Shown here piece after piece: positions 19,181 to 31,314 of a stretch of DNA of 64,000 bases (the stretch's first letter is position 1; every line of letters begins with the position of its first letter). The DNA is from Gonium pectorale. Taxonomy: Eukaryota > Chlorophyta > Chlorophyceae > Chlamydomonadales > Volvocaceae. Where the stretch lies: positions 2,459,538 through 2,523,537 of the forward strand of contig LSYV01000008.1 in the NCBI GenBank assembly GCA_001584585.1. Reading direction: 5' to 3'. A program made the translations under genes and the position numbers. The notes under the pieces are model-generated. The model had not been told where the DNA came from and did no database searches. It was given only the letters and a program-made list of their open reading frames with translations.

Positions 19181-21252
19181 ATGGCATGGGCAGGCCAAGC
19201 TCAACAGCCACAATATTCCGCGCTGTCTACCTGCAACCTCCATGCGGGCTCCGATTATGGTGCCAGGGCTGCTTCAAGCTCCTGCTCCAACGCGGACGTG
19301 AACGAGGAGATCTCAAAGGCTTCAGCGCCCGGAGAGCTCCAGGTACGCGGGGTTAAGTGGTTCGGATGGGTTTTTGCTTGGTTAGAATGGCCATGATTGG
19401 CACGCGCATGCCCCCCCCCCCAGTTACGTCGTGGTATACTGGAATTTGGCAAGACACACCTTCGCTGGAATGTTGCTTCATGGACGTGCGTGGCTATCAC
19501 TTGTTCATGCACCTGGAGGGGCGTCCCTGGTCCCTCCTGCTCCTCTCCTCGCTAGGTTTCAAGCCCGCAGCGGGTGGCCCCAGCGGCGGAGCGGCGCTGA
19601 CCTGATTCCTGAGCCGGTGCACAACACGAACCACACCCCGCCATGCCTGATCCACCCCTTGTCGCCCTCTCGCCGCCTTCAGAACAGGATGGGCCTCGGC
19701 GAGTGCGTTCATCGCCATTTCCCGTCCTCAAGTGCCAGCCATGGCACCTCAGCTGGCACGCCACCAACCGCACCAAGCAGCTGCTACAGCGCACGCGGCC
19801 GGGATGGCAACGGCTGCGCATCGGTGACAGACAACGGCAACGGCTGCACGCAGGTTAGCCGCCGCGCGTGTTACGAAGGGTAAGCAGGAATTCTCGATGC
19901 CCCTGAACACCAACAGGGTTGCAGCTGCACGGGAGGACAAAGCCGTTGGTGCGCGCGGTCGCAGTCTACAGCTGTGACCAGTGACATACACGACCAACCG
20001 GTGTATGTCACCATCCAGTCCATGCAACCGGACCGCGCGTGTGTGACGCTACGGTTGCGCATGAGCGTGGAGTTCCATAGAGCGCGCCTGCACACCTCCC
20101 ATGCATGCGCATGTCCTATGACTGCCAAAGCCATGACGACCCCACACCCCGATCATTTTCATCCCCCCCCGGGCTGCAGGACGTCCTTGTGCGCCCGGCA
20201 TTTCTGGAGTCCGGCGCCATGGCATCAGCCCGGTCTGTGAGGGAGCTGGGCTGCGGCGGCTTTGGCTCGGTTCACCTTGTCGAGGTGACAACCACCTCTG
20301 GCGGCCGCATGCTTGCCGCCCGCAAGACGCTGCTGTCCAACGGCCAGAACGCGGCACAGCTCTGCGCTGCACTGACGCGCGAGGTCCGGGCCAACATGTT
20401 GACGGCCCGCACCAGCCCCTTTGCGCCGGCCGTTCTGGGTATTGCGGCGACCGCGGCTGGGTACTCAATATTTACGGAGTTCGCCGAGAACGGCAGCCTG
20501 GGGGACCGGCTCGAGGTAAGGGGGAGGGGGAAGTGCAGTAAGGGGGGGAGAGATCGGACTGTGCATGATGTGTGTCATTTGACGTCCGCCTTGTTTGAGC
20601 TTAGCTCATCATGCGCACCGTTGCATGTTACTTAGTGCACTACTGACTGACAAGGTGTACTCGCTTCTGGCCTATTGAGCTCGCATGGCACATCACCCCT
20701 TGCTCGTTCCTTTGCCTCGTCCGTGCGCAGAGAGTGGCTTCGCCCGCCAGCTCGAGCGCGCTGCAGCTGCACATGCCCGTGTCCGAGCTGCGCAAGATCG
20801 CCTTCTCGGTCCTCCACGCGCTGTCGGCCCTGAACGACAAGGGCTATGCGCACCTGGACATCAAGCCCGCCAACGTGCTCATCAGCGGCTGCAAGTACAT
20901 GCTGGCCGACTATGGCATCTGCGACCAGCTGTGTGTCGAGGGTAAGAACCTGGGCCTCACCGGCTCCTGGCCCTACGTGTCCCCGGAGCAGTGGTCTGGG
21001 AAGGCGTGTCGCCTCAACGTCGACTGCTTCACGCTGGGCATCTCACTCGCCCAGTGCGCCGTGTGGCCCGCCGGGGGGAGGGCCCTCACCGAGCTGGTCA
21101 AGGGGGAGCGCCCGCTGCCCGACTGCGTGCCCGAGGACCTGCGTGAGTTTCTCGGGGCGCTAACGGAGCGGGACCCCGCCCGGCGGCCCAGCGCCAAGGA
21201 GGCGTTGCGGCTGCCCTTCCTGGCGGGTCTGCGGGTGGATGACTGCCTGTGA
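19181..21252 (+). CDS. small protein kinase with HLD and DYG motifs
   Basis: Exons 19181-19342, 19683-19853, 20180-20515 and 20731-21252 are all in phase and give 396 residues. The first two exons are inferred from composition and splice phase only; the kinase exons are firm. Catalytic features: glycine loop LGCGGFGSV (134-142), lysine in LAARKTLL (Lys160), helix C Glu179, catalytic loop AHLDIKPANVL (Asp266; HLD replaces HRD), metal-binding DYG (283-285; replaces DFG), and SPEQW in the APE position. All residues for phosphotransfer appear present. The C-lobe is short and ends after a conserved Arg-rich segment (ARRPSAKEAL). DIKPANVLI and the GSWPYVSPEQW activation segment recall MAPKK/STE-type kinases, but no family can be assigned. 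An alternative start is the ATG at 20219, which gives a bare 272-residue kinase. Confidence 0.8.
19981..20011. repeat. perfect 11-bp stem-loop
   Basis: GTGACATACAC at 19981-19991 and its exact reverse complement GTGTATGTCAC at 20001-20011 flank a 9-nt loop. It lies in the second intron of the inferred kinase gene. Role unknown. Confidence 0.6.
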
Positions 21253-23083
21253 GCCGGACCTGCTGCGTCACTGGGCTTTGCTGGTGGCATGCGGCGTGTC
21301 CGATGCCGGCGTCCAGCGCAAGAGCTGCTGCACCTCTCAAAAGGGGCAGCTGACGTTTATTGCTTGGACCATCAGATGGGGCATCCAGGCATTGGGCTTA
21401 GCGTCGGGATGAGTGCTCGTGCAGTGTGCTGCAGTACGCTTCATAGGTACACAGTGAAGAGGGAAGAAGAGGGGGGTGCAATACTAGCGCGTGCATATGC
21501 ATAAGGCCATAGACGGCATGTAGGTAGAGACGAGGGGACGGGCCAACAAACTGGTCTTTTTGAGAGACGAGGGACGAGACCCGGCGACATGACGCCAAAG
21601 TGTGAAAAGGTAGAATGTGCAGAAATCCGTTGTACTGCAGACCTGCCTCTTGCTGCCTGTCAATGTGGCCCTCAGGCATGGGCTCTGGGCTGGCTTTCAC
21701 GATTGTCCGACAAATACATTTGCACAGACTCACAGTTAGCTGGCTTGGCTCCGGCACTTCATCGTCACATCCGCACTTACTCGTTCACACATGCGTATCT
21801 GATTGGCCCGTGCTGTAGCATAGACCAGGTAGGTCGGTGAGAGAAACGTCACCTGCAGTGCTTTGTACCCACCCGCCCTACCCCTGCTTTGTACCCGCCC
21901 GCCCGAAACGTCGCGCCTTCGGGTGTGTATGACCGTAGAAGCGGGCTCCCCCTTTCTCTGCAGATTTTGATTTTTTTTTTCAGATAGCTGGCATTGTTGT
22001 AAAAAAGAGAAACCTGTAAAGAAAGAGGGAATGTCGTACTTACGGACACAGGCTCGTGTCGTCGTAGTGAGTGCCGCATAGCCTCAATCGAGGTGCGGAA
22101 AGTGTTGGATTGTTGGGGATAATACACAACATAGTGCCCGGCATCCCGATAGGGGTCCATAGAATTGGCAGCTGAGTGCCTGCGCAGGGGATAGATGGCC
22201 TCAGCGCCTTGATTTGCTGGCAGGAAGCTGCGGTCGACTGCACTCCGGGATGTGCGCATAGAGCCCGGCATGCTGTACAGGCTGTACAGAGAACACGCCA
22301 GGAATGGATGTCGCTGACTGGAAGGACTGCCACCGTGCACGCGGTGCATCGCACCCCTTTCCACCCTTTAGGCCTCTGGCTCTGACAGGGCTGTATTACG
22401 CTCGATTAAGGAACGCTGCAACCTTATACCGGCAGCCGGATGCCTTTGCCCTCTGACTTCTGAGAGGTGGTTTTGTGCTATCCGGGACGAAGAATCACCG
22501 GCCGTCGCAAGTGGGCTGGCGAGGGCGACAGGGGCTGGTGGTACAGCGGGCTCAAAGGGCACGCGCAGCCGGGACTCATGGGGTATACGAGGAACCTCAT
22601 AGTTGTACGACAACGAGGCTTTGTGCACAACATCAGCGCAACCAAACCGATTGTTCAAAGTGCGCCTACCGCTTGCCAGGTTTCATATCTTGACCCATTG
22701 CCTGGCTTCTAACCTAGTAATGCTTGATGTCCCTTCAGTGTTGGGAACGTGTCTCCGTGTGCGCAAGTAGCTAGGCTGCCGATTCCAGTGTGGCGGCACA
22801 TACGGGCAACGCTCACAGTACACAGATCGTGTCGTGATATTAATGTTGTGGTCATGAACGTGCAGGTGCTTTGGGCCGTTGGCGTCAGGAGTAATGCATA
22901 TGACGGTTATGCCTTTTCGTCCTGTCTATGGGTTTAAGGCTTCAATAACATATTCCAATTTATTGCAGCTAGCGCTGACATTATCACAACACTTTGCTCC
23001 ACTTTGCTGACTGAACAGTCGCTACCAAAATCACTCATTCACGCGGCCCCAACGCTCCGTATCGGTCTAGACGTCCAGTGCGG
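21253..23083. other. kinase 3' UTR and spacer; possible degraded minus-strand ORF
   Basis: Besides the kinase 3' UTR, the minus strand from 22658 to 21849 stays in one frame with a single stop at 22370-22368. Parts read like protein (for example MDPYRDAGHYVVYYPQQ) but with relaxed codon use and no known relative. It may be a decayed gene or element, or chance. Confidence 0.25.
21998..22019 (+). terminator. paired TGTAA polyadenylation motifs, kinase gene
   Basis: TGTAA at 21998-22002 and 22015-22019, about 750 nt after the kinase stop, following a T-rich run. Confidence 0.35.
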
Positions 23084-24345
23084 ATGTCGGCTTTGCAGAC
23101 CGGAAGCATTTGGTTCCGCTTAGCGGCCGTGTCGGGAGCAACAGCCGTGGGCCTGGGTGCTTACGGCGCGCACGGCTTCAAGCCACAGGTTAGCTTTAAC
23201 GGTACTGGCTCTGGAAGCGGCTTGCGGAACATGGCCGCCGCACAACGTATTCGCTGTTGCGTTTGCTTCCCGTGAGCACCCGCCTCCCCCGCGCCCCCCC
23301 CCACCACCCTGTACCACAGAATGCGCACAGCTATCCCCCTCCACACCCTTCTCCCTCCAGGACCCCTACTTCCTGGAAGTCTTTCGGCGGGCCAACAATT
23401 ACCACCTTCTCCACAGCCTCCTGCTTGCCATCGCACCAATCACACCGTGCGTGGCCGTGCGGAAATATACAGCAACAGCACGCGTGTGTAGTTCGTCCGA
23501 CTCCATTCCCCGCGTGAGAACGCATGCTGGACACAGCCGTACTGCTGCAGATACGCGCGGGGCCCACGACCCGGCCCTTTGCCGTGCGCCTAGCCAACAG
23601 CCACCAGCCCCATGATCTCACTGAGACCTTTCTTCCATGACCGGCCGTCCGCAACCGCGTCGCATGCTGGCCTCGTATCTAACGGACGGCGAAGCCCAGC
23701 TTCGTACGTACCGGCCACGCATGGTGGTTGGGAAGCGGGGCCCTGAGCTGTATAGCCCTGTCCTCGTCCTCGTGCCCAGTCGTCCAACACGTTACGAAGC
23801 CCGGTGGCCGGGCGATGTTGGCACTGCACCCCCGCGCAACCAACCACATGAGCTCCTCACCGTACCGTGCCCCTGTGGCTGGCCCCGACGCGCCCTAGCA
23901 CCTTGCTCATCTGCCGCCTGCTGCCACCCCCCTCGCCACGGCCGCGCAGGCGGCCCTGGCTGGTGGGCAGCCTGGCCCTCAGCGGCATGGCCCTGTTCTC
24001 GGGCTCCTGCTACACCGTGGCGCTGCAGCAGGACAGGACATGGGCCAAGCTGGCGCCCTTCGGGTGCGGGCCTGGGGGCGGGGGGAAGGGAGGCTCAGGC
24101 AGGATTCAGACCGCCCGTCGGGCAGGAGCGGTGTGGCGACTGGCGAGTGTTTGTGCCGGGGACGCGTCGCCGCTCGGGTAAGAATTGGGGGTGGGAGGAG
24201 CCTGGCGCCGGCTTCCCCGTGACGAGGCCCCCACCACGCCCCGTTTCCCATCGTCCCTGCCCCGCCCCGCCTGGTCCATCCGCCCCTGCTGCTCTCCCTC
24301 AGGGGTATGACCCTCATCGCGGCGTGGCTATCACTCGCCCTGTAG
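23084..24345 (+). CDS. TMEM256: TMEM256/DUF423 small membrane protein
   Basis: Small multi-pass membrane protein of the DUF423 family, whose biochemical role is unknown; animal members are TMEM256. Exons 23084-23188, 23361-23446, 23950-24063 and 24303-24345 are phase-consistent and encode 115 residues, matching the usual length of about 113. The N-terminal AVSGATAVGLGAYGAHGFK (15-33) contains the family signature SGA...AYGAHG. It is followed by FRRANNYHLLHSLLL, the conserved (A)N.YH..HSL motif. A hydrophobic span LVGSLALSGMALFSGSCY and the terminal LAPFGGMTLIAAWLSLAL match the last two helices of the family. The last exon is only 43 nt, and the predicted join rebuilds the expected Gly-Gly. 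The start ATG is the first in frame. Confidence 0.9.
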
Positions 24346-25583
24346 CGGGCGGCACGATTTCGGCTGCTGCCAAGCCGAGCCTGCCGTGCGGAGAGGAGGT
24401 GCTGCCAACATAAGCAGACAGAGCAAGAGAGGTTGCCTTTTCATTGTTAAAAGGGGGCAGCGGCAAGAGAGGCGGAGGTTACGGCAGTCCGTCAGCGCTC
24501 CAGCGTACAGCGCAAATGCAGGCAAGACAAGAGGGCGGGGACCCATGGCGGGGAGAGGGAAGAGGGCCGCCGCAGCATGGGTAGGAATGGGCGAGAGGTG
24601 TGCGCCATGAGCATTTGTAGAGGAGGCGAGGACAAGCAGGCGTGGGGATGGAGAGGCCATGTCCTGTTGTGGGGCAGGTTTCTCTTTTTTGGGGGGCTCA
24701 GGTGTAAGGTTCTGCGCATGCAAGCCGTGTGTGTGATCGCGAGCGTATGGAGGTGGAAATGTGCGGTCAGTGCTGGGTGCGTGGGAGGTCTTGCGCCGGA
24801 AGGGATTGGCTGTCATGATTCCGCCGTTGACCAGGTTGTCGTACAACGGCAGCAACGCCTGTACGTCAAGTTTAGACACATGTGGTGACAGAGGACGATA
24901 TACAACGACACGTTATTGCTTGCATCGTGCCATGCGTGCCGTGAAACAGTGGATGCCTGGGCGGTCGGCACCGGGTCAGACCTTCGCGGTCGGCCTGTTC
25001 TCCTTGCCACGGCTGGTTGCAGGGGTGAAGGTAGATGCGGTGTGCTTTGCAGTGGGATACGCGTGTCGCGCAATATCCCGGCAATCTGGACATATGCGTT
25101 CCCTGTCTGGTCCTGTCCTAGACCCCACTTGCGCTCCGCCGCTTTATGGTTCTGCCGTTGGCAAGGTTGGACCTTTGTTGGCACTTTTTACAACCAAAGT
25201 ATTCAAATGGTGACTTGGGAAGTCATGGACGAGGGTTTGGGCTGCCTCGGTCACACCCCAGTCGCGGAAGGGTAGGGGGCCTCGGTGAGTCGGACCTGCG
25301 ATACCTGACCGACCCGTGGTACTGCGAGTTCAACGGAAGGCCGGTGACATACGGAGCAACATGGCTTGACCCAGCAAACCCTATATAGCTCGCCATAGCT
25401 ATTCTTGGATGCGGCGAACTCAGCGAAGCAGAAGGGCCAAGCAGGTCGCTGAACACTGATAACGCTGAGACTTACGTACAGTTGTATAGGGCGACAGGGA
25501 TTTAGACGTCGTGACGCGCCGGGCGACAGACGGGCACGGATGGAGACTTCCAAGCTGCTTCCTGAGCCGGGGATTCGCGGGCA
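24346..25583. other. TMEM256 3' UTR and spacer
   Basis: No gene supported. A minus-strand open frame at 24879-24331 begins with protein-like sequence (LDVQALLPLYDNLVNGG) but degenerates and overlaps the TMEM256 3' UTR. A plus-strand frame at about 25290-25388 (LTDPWYCEFNGRPVTYG) is similarly suggestive and unexplained. Confidence 0.3.
24703..24707 (+). terminator. TGTAA polyadenylation motif, TMEM256
   Basis: TGTAA about 360 nt after the TMEM256 stop on the coding strand. Confidence 0.5.
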
Positions 25584-28500
25584 ATGAGGATTGTCATCTT
25601 AGTTTATTTGCTGCTAGGATTATTCATGACGGTGGGCAGCGATGGCCCTCGAGGTGTTGCGACCATCCTGCCCCGCGCGGAAGAGTCCGGCGCCACTCAG
25701 TCAGGCCATGGCTTCCCCGGAGCTTTCGGTAGTGGCCCTCGCCCGGAGCGAACGTCCCTGGGCTATCGGCAGCAGGTTATCATTCGGGACAGGACGGACG
25801 TCCTCATGACCTACCCACACATCTTCCCCAGCTGCCAGGCGCTACTGCACATTCTGGAGGGCACGCAGGAGGGGCGAGATGCGCTGAAGGTGCGGTGTCG
25901 CAAGCCGCGAATGGCGGTCTGAGCTGCTGCCGCTGCTTCAGCGTCCGACATGCGGAACGGTCGGGGTGGGGCAGGCAGGACCGGGATCATGAAGCGTATG
26001 CATCCTGTTACAGCTGCCGTTTTGCTCTGCGAGGGAACCAAGACTTGCATGCTGCCTCCAGGCAGGATGTTGTCGGCATATCCCACGGTTCAGCCACGGC
26101 TTGCCGTGTCTCACTGGGCCTTCCTATCCGATTGCCCCCATCGCCAGTGCTCACACTCGCCCCGTGTCCCGGCCACAACCAACCCCGACGCAACAGGAGG
26201 TGCAAGCCCCCCTACACCGCCTGCAGTATCTCCAGCGCACCGCACGGCAGTACGAGCTGGATCTGGACATGCTGGGCCGCCCGAAGGAGGAGTGGCTGTG
26301 GGAGCCGTACATGGCGGTTGGCCTGCGGTGGCGGGGCCAGGGCGGCTCGGGCTCCGTCGTCACACGTGGTACCAACGGACAGCGGGGGCAGCCGCAGCAA
26401 ACAGAGGCGGCTCGGGGGCTGCCGCAGGGCAAAGGAGGTGAGGCCGCAAGTGTCGATGCTCCCAAGGACCACCACCAGACAGCAGAAGCAGCCGCAACAG
26501 CAACAGGAGTGAACAATTATGTTGTTGATGGCACTGATCGACCGTCGGGAGGGAATGTTGAGGTAGAGTCAGAGGTGTCAGAGCAGGCGGTGCAGACGGG
26601 CGAGCAGAAACCAAGGCAGCGCAGCGAGTCGTGGGAGGNNNNNNNNNNNNNNNNNNNNNNNNNNNNNNNNNNNNNNNNGGGCAGCAGAAACCCAGGCAGC
26701 GCAGCGCCCTCGCCGCCGCCCGCGGGGCCTGCGGCGCCGCAGGCGATCGAAGCGGCGGGCGGGCGCACCCCAGCGGCAAGACGCGCGGCCGCCGTGGACG
26801 CGGCAAACGCGGCGGCCGTGACGGCCGGCGCACGAGCGGCTTTGGCCAGGCGTGCTGCCGGAACCACCGAGCCTGGCAGCGCGCGCAGCAATAGCGGAGG
26901 CGGAGCCGCCGCCGCTGCCGTCGCCACCGCGCAACCACGTCCACGCGCGCGGTCCCTGCTGCATCAGGACGACGATGACGCTGCGCCGCGTGACGCGGTG
27001 TCGACTTCGGACCGAACTGCGACGGCGGCCCCGCCCTCGCCCGCTGCCTCCGCCGGGCAGCGCGGGCGGCCCCTCCTGCGCCTGGCGGAGCGGGTGCTTC
27101 GAGCCAGCACCGAGGGCCAGGAGCTGCAGGTCAGGTCGGGCCGGGTTGCGATGGAATTCGGCTTTGGGATTTGGGCGCTGGCGTGGCGCTGGCGTGGCGC
27201 TGGCGTGGCTCTGGCCACGTGGCGAGGCTCGCAGGTTACATCGCCAGCCAGCCTGACACGTCTGACACGTCCCTCGGAGCAACTGCATGGCGCACGCGCA
27301 TGGCCTTTGCTCACATCCCGCGTTAAGCATCCCGCGTCAGAACACCTGCCTATTTGGATGGATACCGTGTGTGCAACTCCGAAAATCCATTGGCGGCTGT
27401 CATTGATCCCTTGCCCCCCGCCTTCTTCCTCATCCGCCGGCCCCTTGCGGCCTCGCGCCCTCGCCCTCCTCCCCACGGACAAAGGCAGAGCTAGAAGCAC
27501 GGCGCGCGGCGGCCGAGCGGGAGCGGGATGAGCTGCAGCCGCGCGTGGGGGCGCAGCTGGAGAAGCTCCGGGTGAGGGCTGGCGGCAGGGACGCGGCGGG
27601 ACGTGAACCCTGCCGCTGTGCTGACCGATTCGAGCCTGCGTACGTACCCTTAGCTACGGTACCGTAACCCCACCGCATGAGCGTGCAAGGGTCGTGGCTC
27701 ATGGGTGGTCGTCGCGCGCTCCCGTGTCAGAGCCTGAGGTGGAGCCAGGTGTATGGGGGTAGTGAGGGAGGGAAACTGGTCCCGTCCGGGTGTGGGGGAT
27801 GCCCGCCATGCGGCCATGACATGGCATGGCACCGCGTTATTGGGAGTTGCTCTCTGCACATGTTGCTTCTTGAGGTTGGTGTGCTGACGTACTGCCGCGA
27901 GGAGAGCACGGCAACATCGCATGGGCACCATGTCCACCCCACGCCCCCTCGTCACTCCCGCTTGCATCGTCGGCTCCCGCCGCCTTCCCGCATGCAGGGC
28001 CTGCTTCGGGCTGCCGCGGCCGCCGCGGTTGGCTCAACCATCATAACCAACACAACCGACGTAACCGCCGATCCCAACGACCTGGACCTGTACGACCTAC
28101 TGCTGGGGCCCTGCGCCCAGGCGCAGCTCGACCCCTCGCTGTACGAGTCATACCCGCCGCGGCCGCGCGTCTCCTTCGTCCTGGCCTACTCAGGTCGCCG
28201 GATGGCACAGATCGTGGGGGCCGTGGTGGAGCCGCTCCTAGCGTGCGCAGCGCCCGGAGCGTTACCGGCTGCAAACGCGGGAGCGGGAGCGGGAATGGAA
28301 GCAGGGTCGGGAGCGGCCGGGAAAGCGCCTGCCGGGGAAGGGAAAGCCGCCACCGGTAGCCCTAGCGGCGCGTCTGCTGACGTGGCAGAGGTGGTCCAAA
28401 GCGGTGATGCCGCCGGCGCTGCTGCAGCCGCCGGAAGCAACCCGCGTCGACGGCTTCGTCTGCGCCGGCGGCTCCAGGATGCCTCTGCTGGTGATGACGA

Positions 28501-30561
28501 TAGCGACGGCGGCGGGGCTCCGGCTCCACCGCTGGCACTGGAGCTCGTGGTCGGGTTTGATGAGGCGTCCGAGGCGGCCGGCTGGGCAGACGTGGCGGCG
28601 GACAGCGGCGGCCGCGTGGTGCCCCTGTTCCGGCCAGCCGGCATGGCGATGGAAGCGGCTGGAGCGGCAGGGACAGCGGGGACGGCCGATGCGGGCGCAC
28701 GGCGGAGTCTGGTCGCGGCGCCGCCGCCGCTGCTAGAGACGGTGAACCGGCTGGTGGCGGCGGCGCAGGGCGATGTGGTGGTGCTGCTGCGCGTGAGTGA
28801 TGACGAGGCCCAGGACGGGGATGAGGCGTGGCATGCTGCTTCTTCACGATCGCGTTGGGCCTTGCACGATGGTACAGAACATGGCGGGCTGATACCATCT
28901 GTTTGGCAATAGCGACCCATCGGGACTGCGTCAGGTCGTCGGCCCAACTCGCAGGCGCTTTGCGCATGTCACGCTGCTGCACTACCGCACAGCCCAAAAA
29001 CGCGACCCATGGCCGTCCGCCCTGGGACGCGGCTCCCCCTGGGCCCCGGCTCGCCCTGTCACGTTCTGTCCCATCCTCGCAGGACGGCGATTCGCTCCCC
29101 GGCGGCACGTGCTCATGGCTCCACGCTGCGCTGCGCGCCTTCGCCGCCTGGCCGCGGCTGGGCGCCCTTGGCTCGGGCGCCTTTGTGCTGGACTGGCACC
29201 CCGCGGCCGCCAACCGGGACTTGGCCTTCTGGTGGGTGGGTGGGTGGGTGGGTGCGGAGGGGGTCGCGGTGGCAAGACGCCGAGTTGTGGGGGTTGGCCC
29301 CGGAGGACGTCCTGGCAGGCGATACTGCATGCCCTCTGAGGAATGGCCTTCTGACGATTGGCGTTCTGAACAATGGCCGTCTATCGATAGGCCTGTGTGG
29401 TTGCCTGAGGATGGCAAGGAGTGCTGTGGCGCCTCCAGCTGTTTGGCTTATCTGGTGCCGCGCACCCTGCCGGCACGCTTCCATAGCACACACGGATGTA
29501 CGTACAGCCTGTTGTGACATGGCATGTGAACGACCGGTATGATTGCTCCGTGCCTGTCCTGCGCCCCAACCGCAGGGACGAGTCCAACAGCCTGCCACTG
29601 CAGTTCGTGACGGCCCTCCTCAGCGGACCGACCCGTGGGTCCGCCGACTCCAACTCCGCCTCTGCTCCCGGGGACACGGGAGAGCGGTCTGGCGGCGGCG
29701 GTGACTACAACATGGCCAACGCTGATGCCAACGGCGGGGTTGGGGGTGGAGCGCTGCTGGCTGTGCGGCGCGCTGCGTGGCGGCAGCTGGGGGGCCTGGA
29801 TGCGGGCCTGGGCGCGGGCGCCTGGTGCGGCGACGGCGCGGCGGTGGACTTGTCTACCCGGCTGTGGCTTTCGGGATGGCAGGTGAGGCTGGCAGCCGGT
29901 TGGGCCATGGTAGCCGGTGTATGAGCAGCGGTGCCAGGTTGCCTGGTTGCCCCTCCCTTCAGAGGCCGTCCCCCACTCGGCCGCGTGCGGAACACGCGCG
30001 ACCACTACGTGCACGTGCCTGTTGAGAATCGCTTTGACAGTGTACTGCCAAAAAAAAGAGCAAGCTGCACAGAAAGAGGGAGCTCCCCTGCCCCCTTCGC
30101 AGGTTGCCCACATGCCGGCGTTGCAGGAGGACCTCCCTGGGCTGCACATGCCACCCACCCAGGCGGCGGATGCGCACGAGGGCACGGACGCGGCCTGGTG
30201 CGACGCCCTGGAGCCGGCAGCCCGGGAGGCCCTCGGCGCCGCGACCGCGCGGCGGCTTCACCTTCGGTACGGCAGCTCGCCGTACTGGGAGGACGGCGCG
30301 CGCGGGAATGATTTGCACGATGGCGGCGGCGGCAGCGGTGGTGCTGATGAGGTGGAGGCGGGGAAGGGGAAGGGGAGCGGTCCGGCGCAGGCGGGTGTGG
30401 GCGGCACGGGGCAGCCGTCCCGGCGGGCGGCCTGGTTTCTGGGCAGCGAGCTGCACGTGCGGGTCACGGAGCACGTCGCGCGGCTCAACTTTGGGCGGCT
30501 GAAGAGGCTGCGCTGGGCGCGCTGGGAGTGTCCCTTCGGCGCGATTGCGTGCGACGTGTAA
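25584..30561 (+). CDS. type II membrane GT2-like glycosyltransferase
   Basis: Seven exons: 25584-25889, 26197-27129 (contains an N gap), 27485-27571, 27998-28792, 29083-29231, 29576-29882, 30103-30561. All phases match, giving about 1,011 residues. An N-terminal signal anchor (residues 3-18, VILVYLLLGLF) is followed by a stem, a long Ala/Gly/Gln disordered part and a short coiled coil across exons 2-3 (ELQ/AELEARRAAAERERDEL). From about residue 470 come pieces typical of GT-A family 2 folds: a VSFVLAYS first strand, LELVVGFDEA, DVVVLLR followed by DGD (candidate metal-binding DxD, residues 708-710), GAFVLDWHP, and GGALLAVRRAAWRQLGGLDAG followed by VDLSTRLWLSGWQV. This order matches GT2 enzymes, so a Golgi-lumen glycosyltransferase is likely; donor and acceptor are unknown. 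Low-complexity inserts interrupt the fold. The exon 1-2 junction is the least certain. Confidence 0.75.
26639..26678. other. 40-N assembly gap
   Basis: Undetermined bases in exon 2 of the glycosyltransferase gene. The flanks are similar (GAGCAGAAACCAAGGCAGCG on the left, CAGCAGAAACCCAGGCAGCG on the right), which suggests a tandem repeat the assembler could not resolve. Gap size, and therefore frame across it, is not reliable. Confidence 0.95.
27175..27207 (+). repeat. 11-bp repeat, 3 units
   Basis: Three perfect tandem units of GCGCTGGCGTG just inside intron 2 of the glycosyltransferase gene. Confidence 0.8.
29231..29254 (+). repeat. GGTG microsatellite at a splice donor
   Basis: Six GGTG units overlap the 5' splice site of exon 5 of the glycosyltransferase gene (exon ends 29231). 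Several GTGGGT donors in register 4 nt apart are therefore available. Confidence 0.8.
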
Positions 30562-31314
30562 GGTCGGCCTGAGTCGCTCTTTGGGAATTCCCCGGCCGCC
30601 CCGCATACCTATAGGATTTTAGCGCATTTGAGATTTGACCTGCAGCACCACCTCCGTTACTGACCAGCCTAGGCACGCAGCACAAGCCGCGTCGCTTCAG
30701 TGAGGTCCCGCGATGTGCACGGCCAACAGCACAGCCAGCACCTGGCTGAGGCACGGCGCGGCATGGGCTGAAGCCGTGTGCGTCAAGGGCGTTCTGTGGG
30801 CATGGCGAGTAGCGCCACACGTCGCAGCCCAGTACCGTAGCTAGGTGTGCAGCTGTGCGGCCTTTGTCCCGTGGCAAGGTCACAGGCGGAGCGGCGAGGC
30901 TGGTGCCGGGGCGTCGCATGGCAGCACGGTAGCCGACTTCACCCTTGCTTCGCAGCTGCGTCCATCGCGTCGTGCGCGACCCACTGCGAGTTTATCGCAC
31001 CCCATGTGTGCTGGATGCATGCTGTACGGTGCAGTAGTGCAAGCACCAGGATTCGTGCCCACAAAAAGCGGCCCGGCTCCAGACAGGGAGGCGTAGCTTG
31101 TGCCTTTTCTCACTCGCAACGCGCATGGCTCTTACACGCCGCAAAAGGCCACGGTTGCGGGGGCACAGAAGTGCGTCCCCGAACCGCGAAGCATAGAACA
31201 CCAAATCCCGCATGCCCCATGAACACCAAGCCACGAGCTCTGGAGTCTGGACCAGGGTCGGCTCCGCCCGCGTCGCTTACAGAACCGCACCATGCATCCC
31301 CGCCTGGGCCCGCC
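30562..31314. other. convergent 3' region between glycosyltransferase and TRM6
   Basis: Facing 3' ends of two convergent genes. Open frames here have no recognisable product. TGTAA overlaps the glycosyltransferase stop codon (30557-30561). Confidence 0.4.
31132..31136 (-). terminator. TGTAA polyadenylation motif, TRM6
   Basis: TTACA on the plus strand, TGTAA in the TRM6 direction, about 180 nt past its stop. A second one lies closer, at 31277-31281. Confidence 0.45.
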
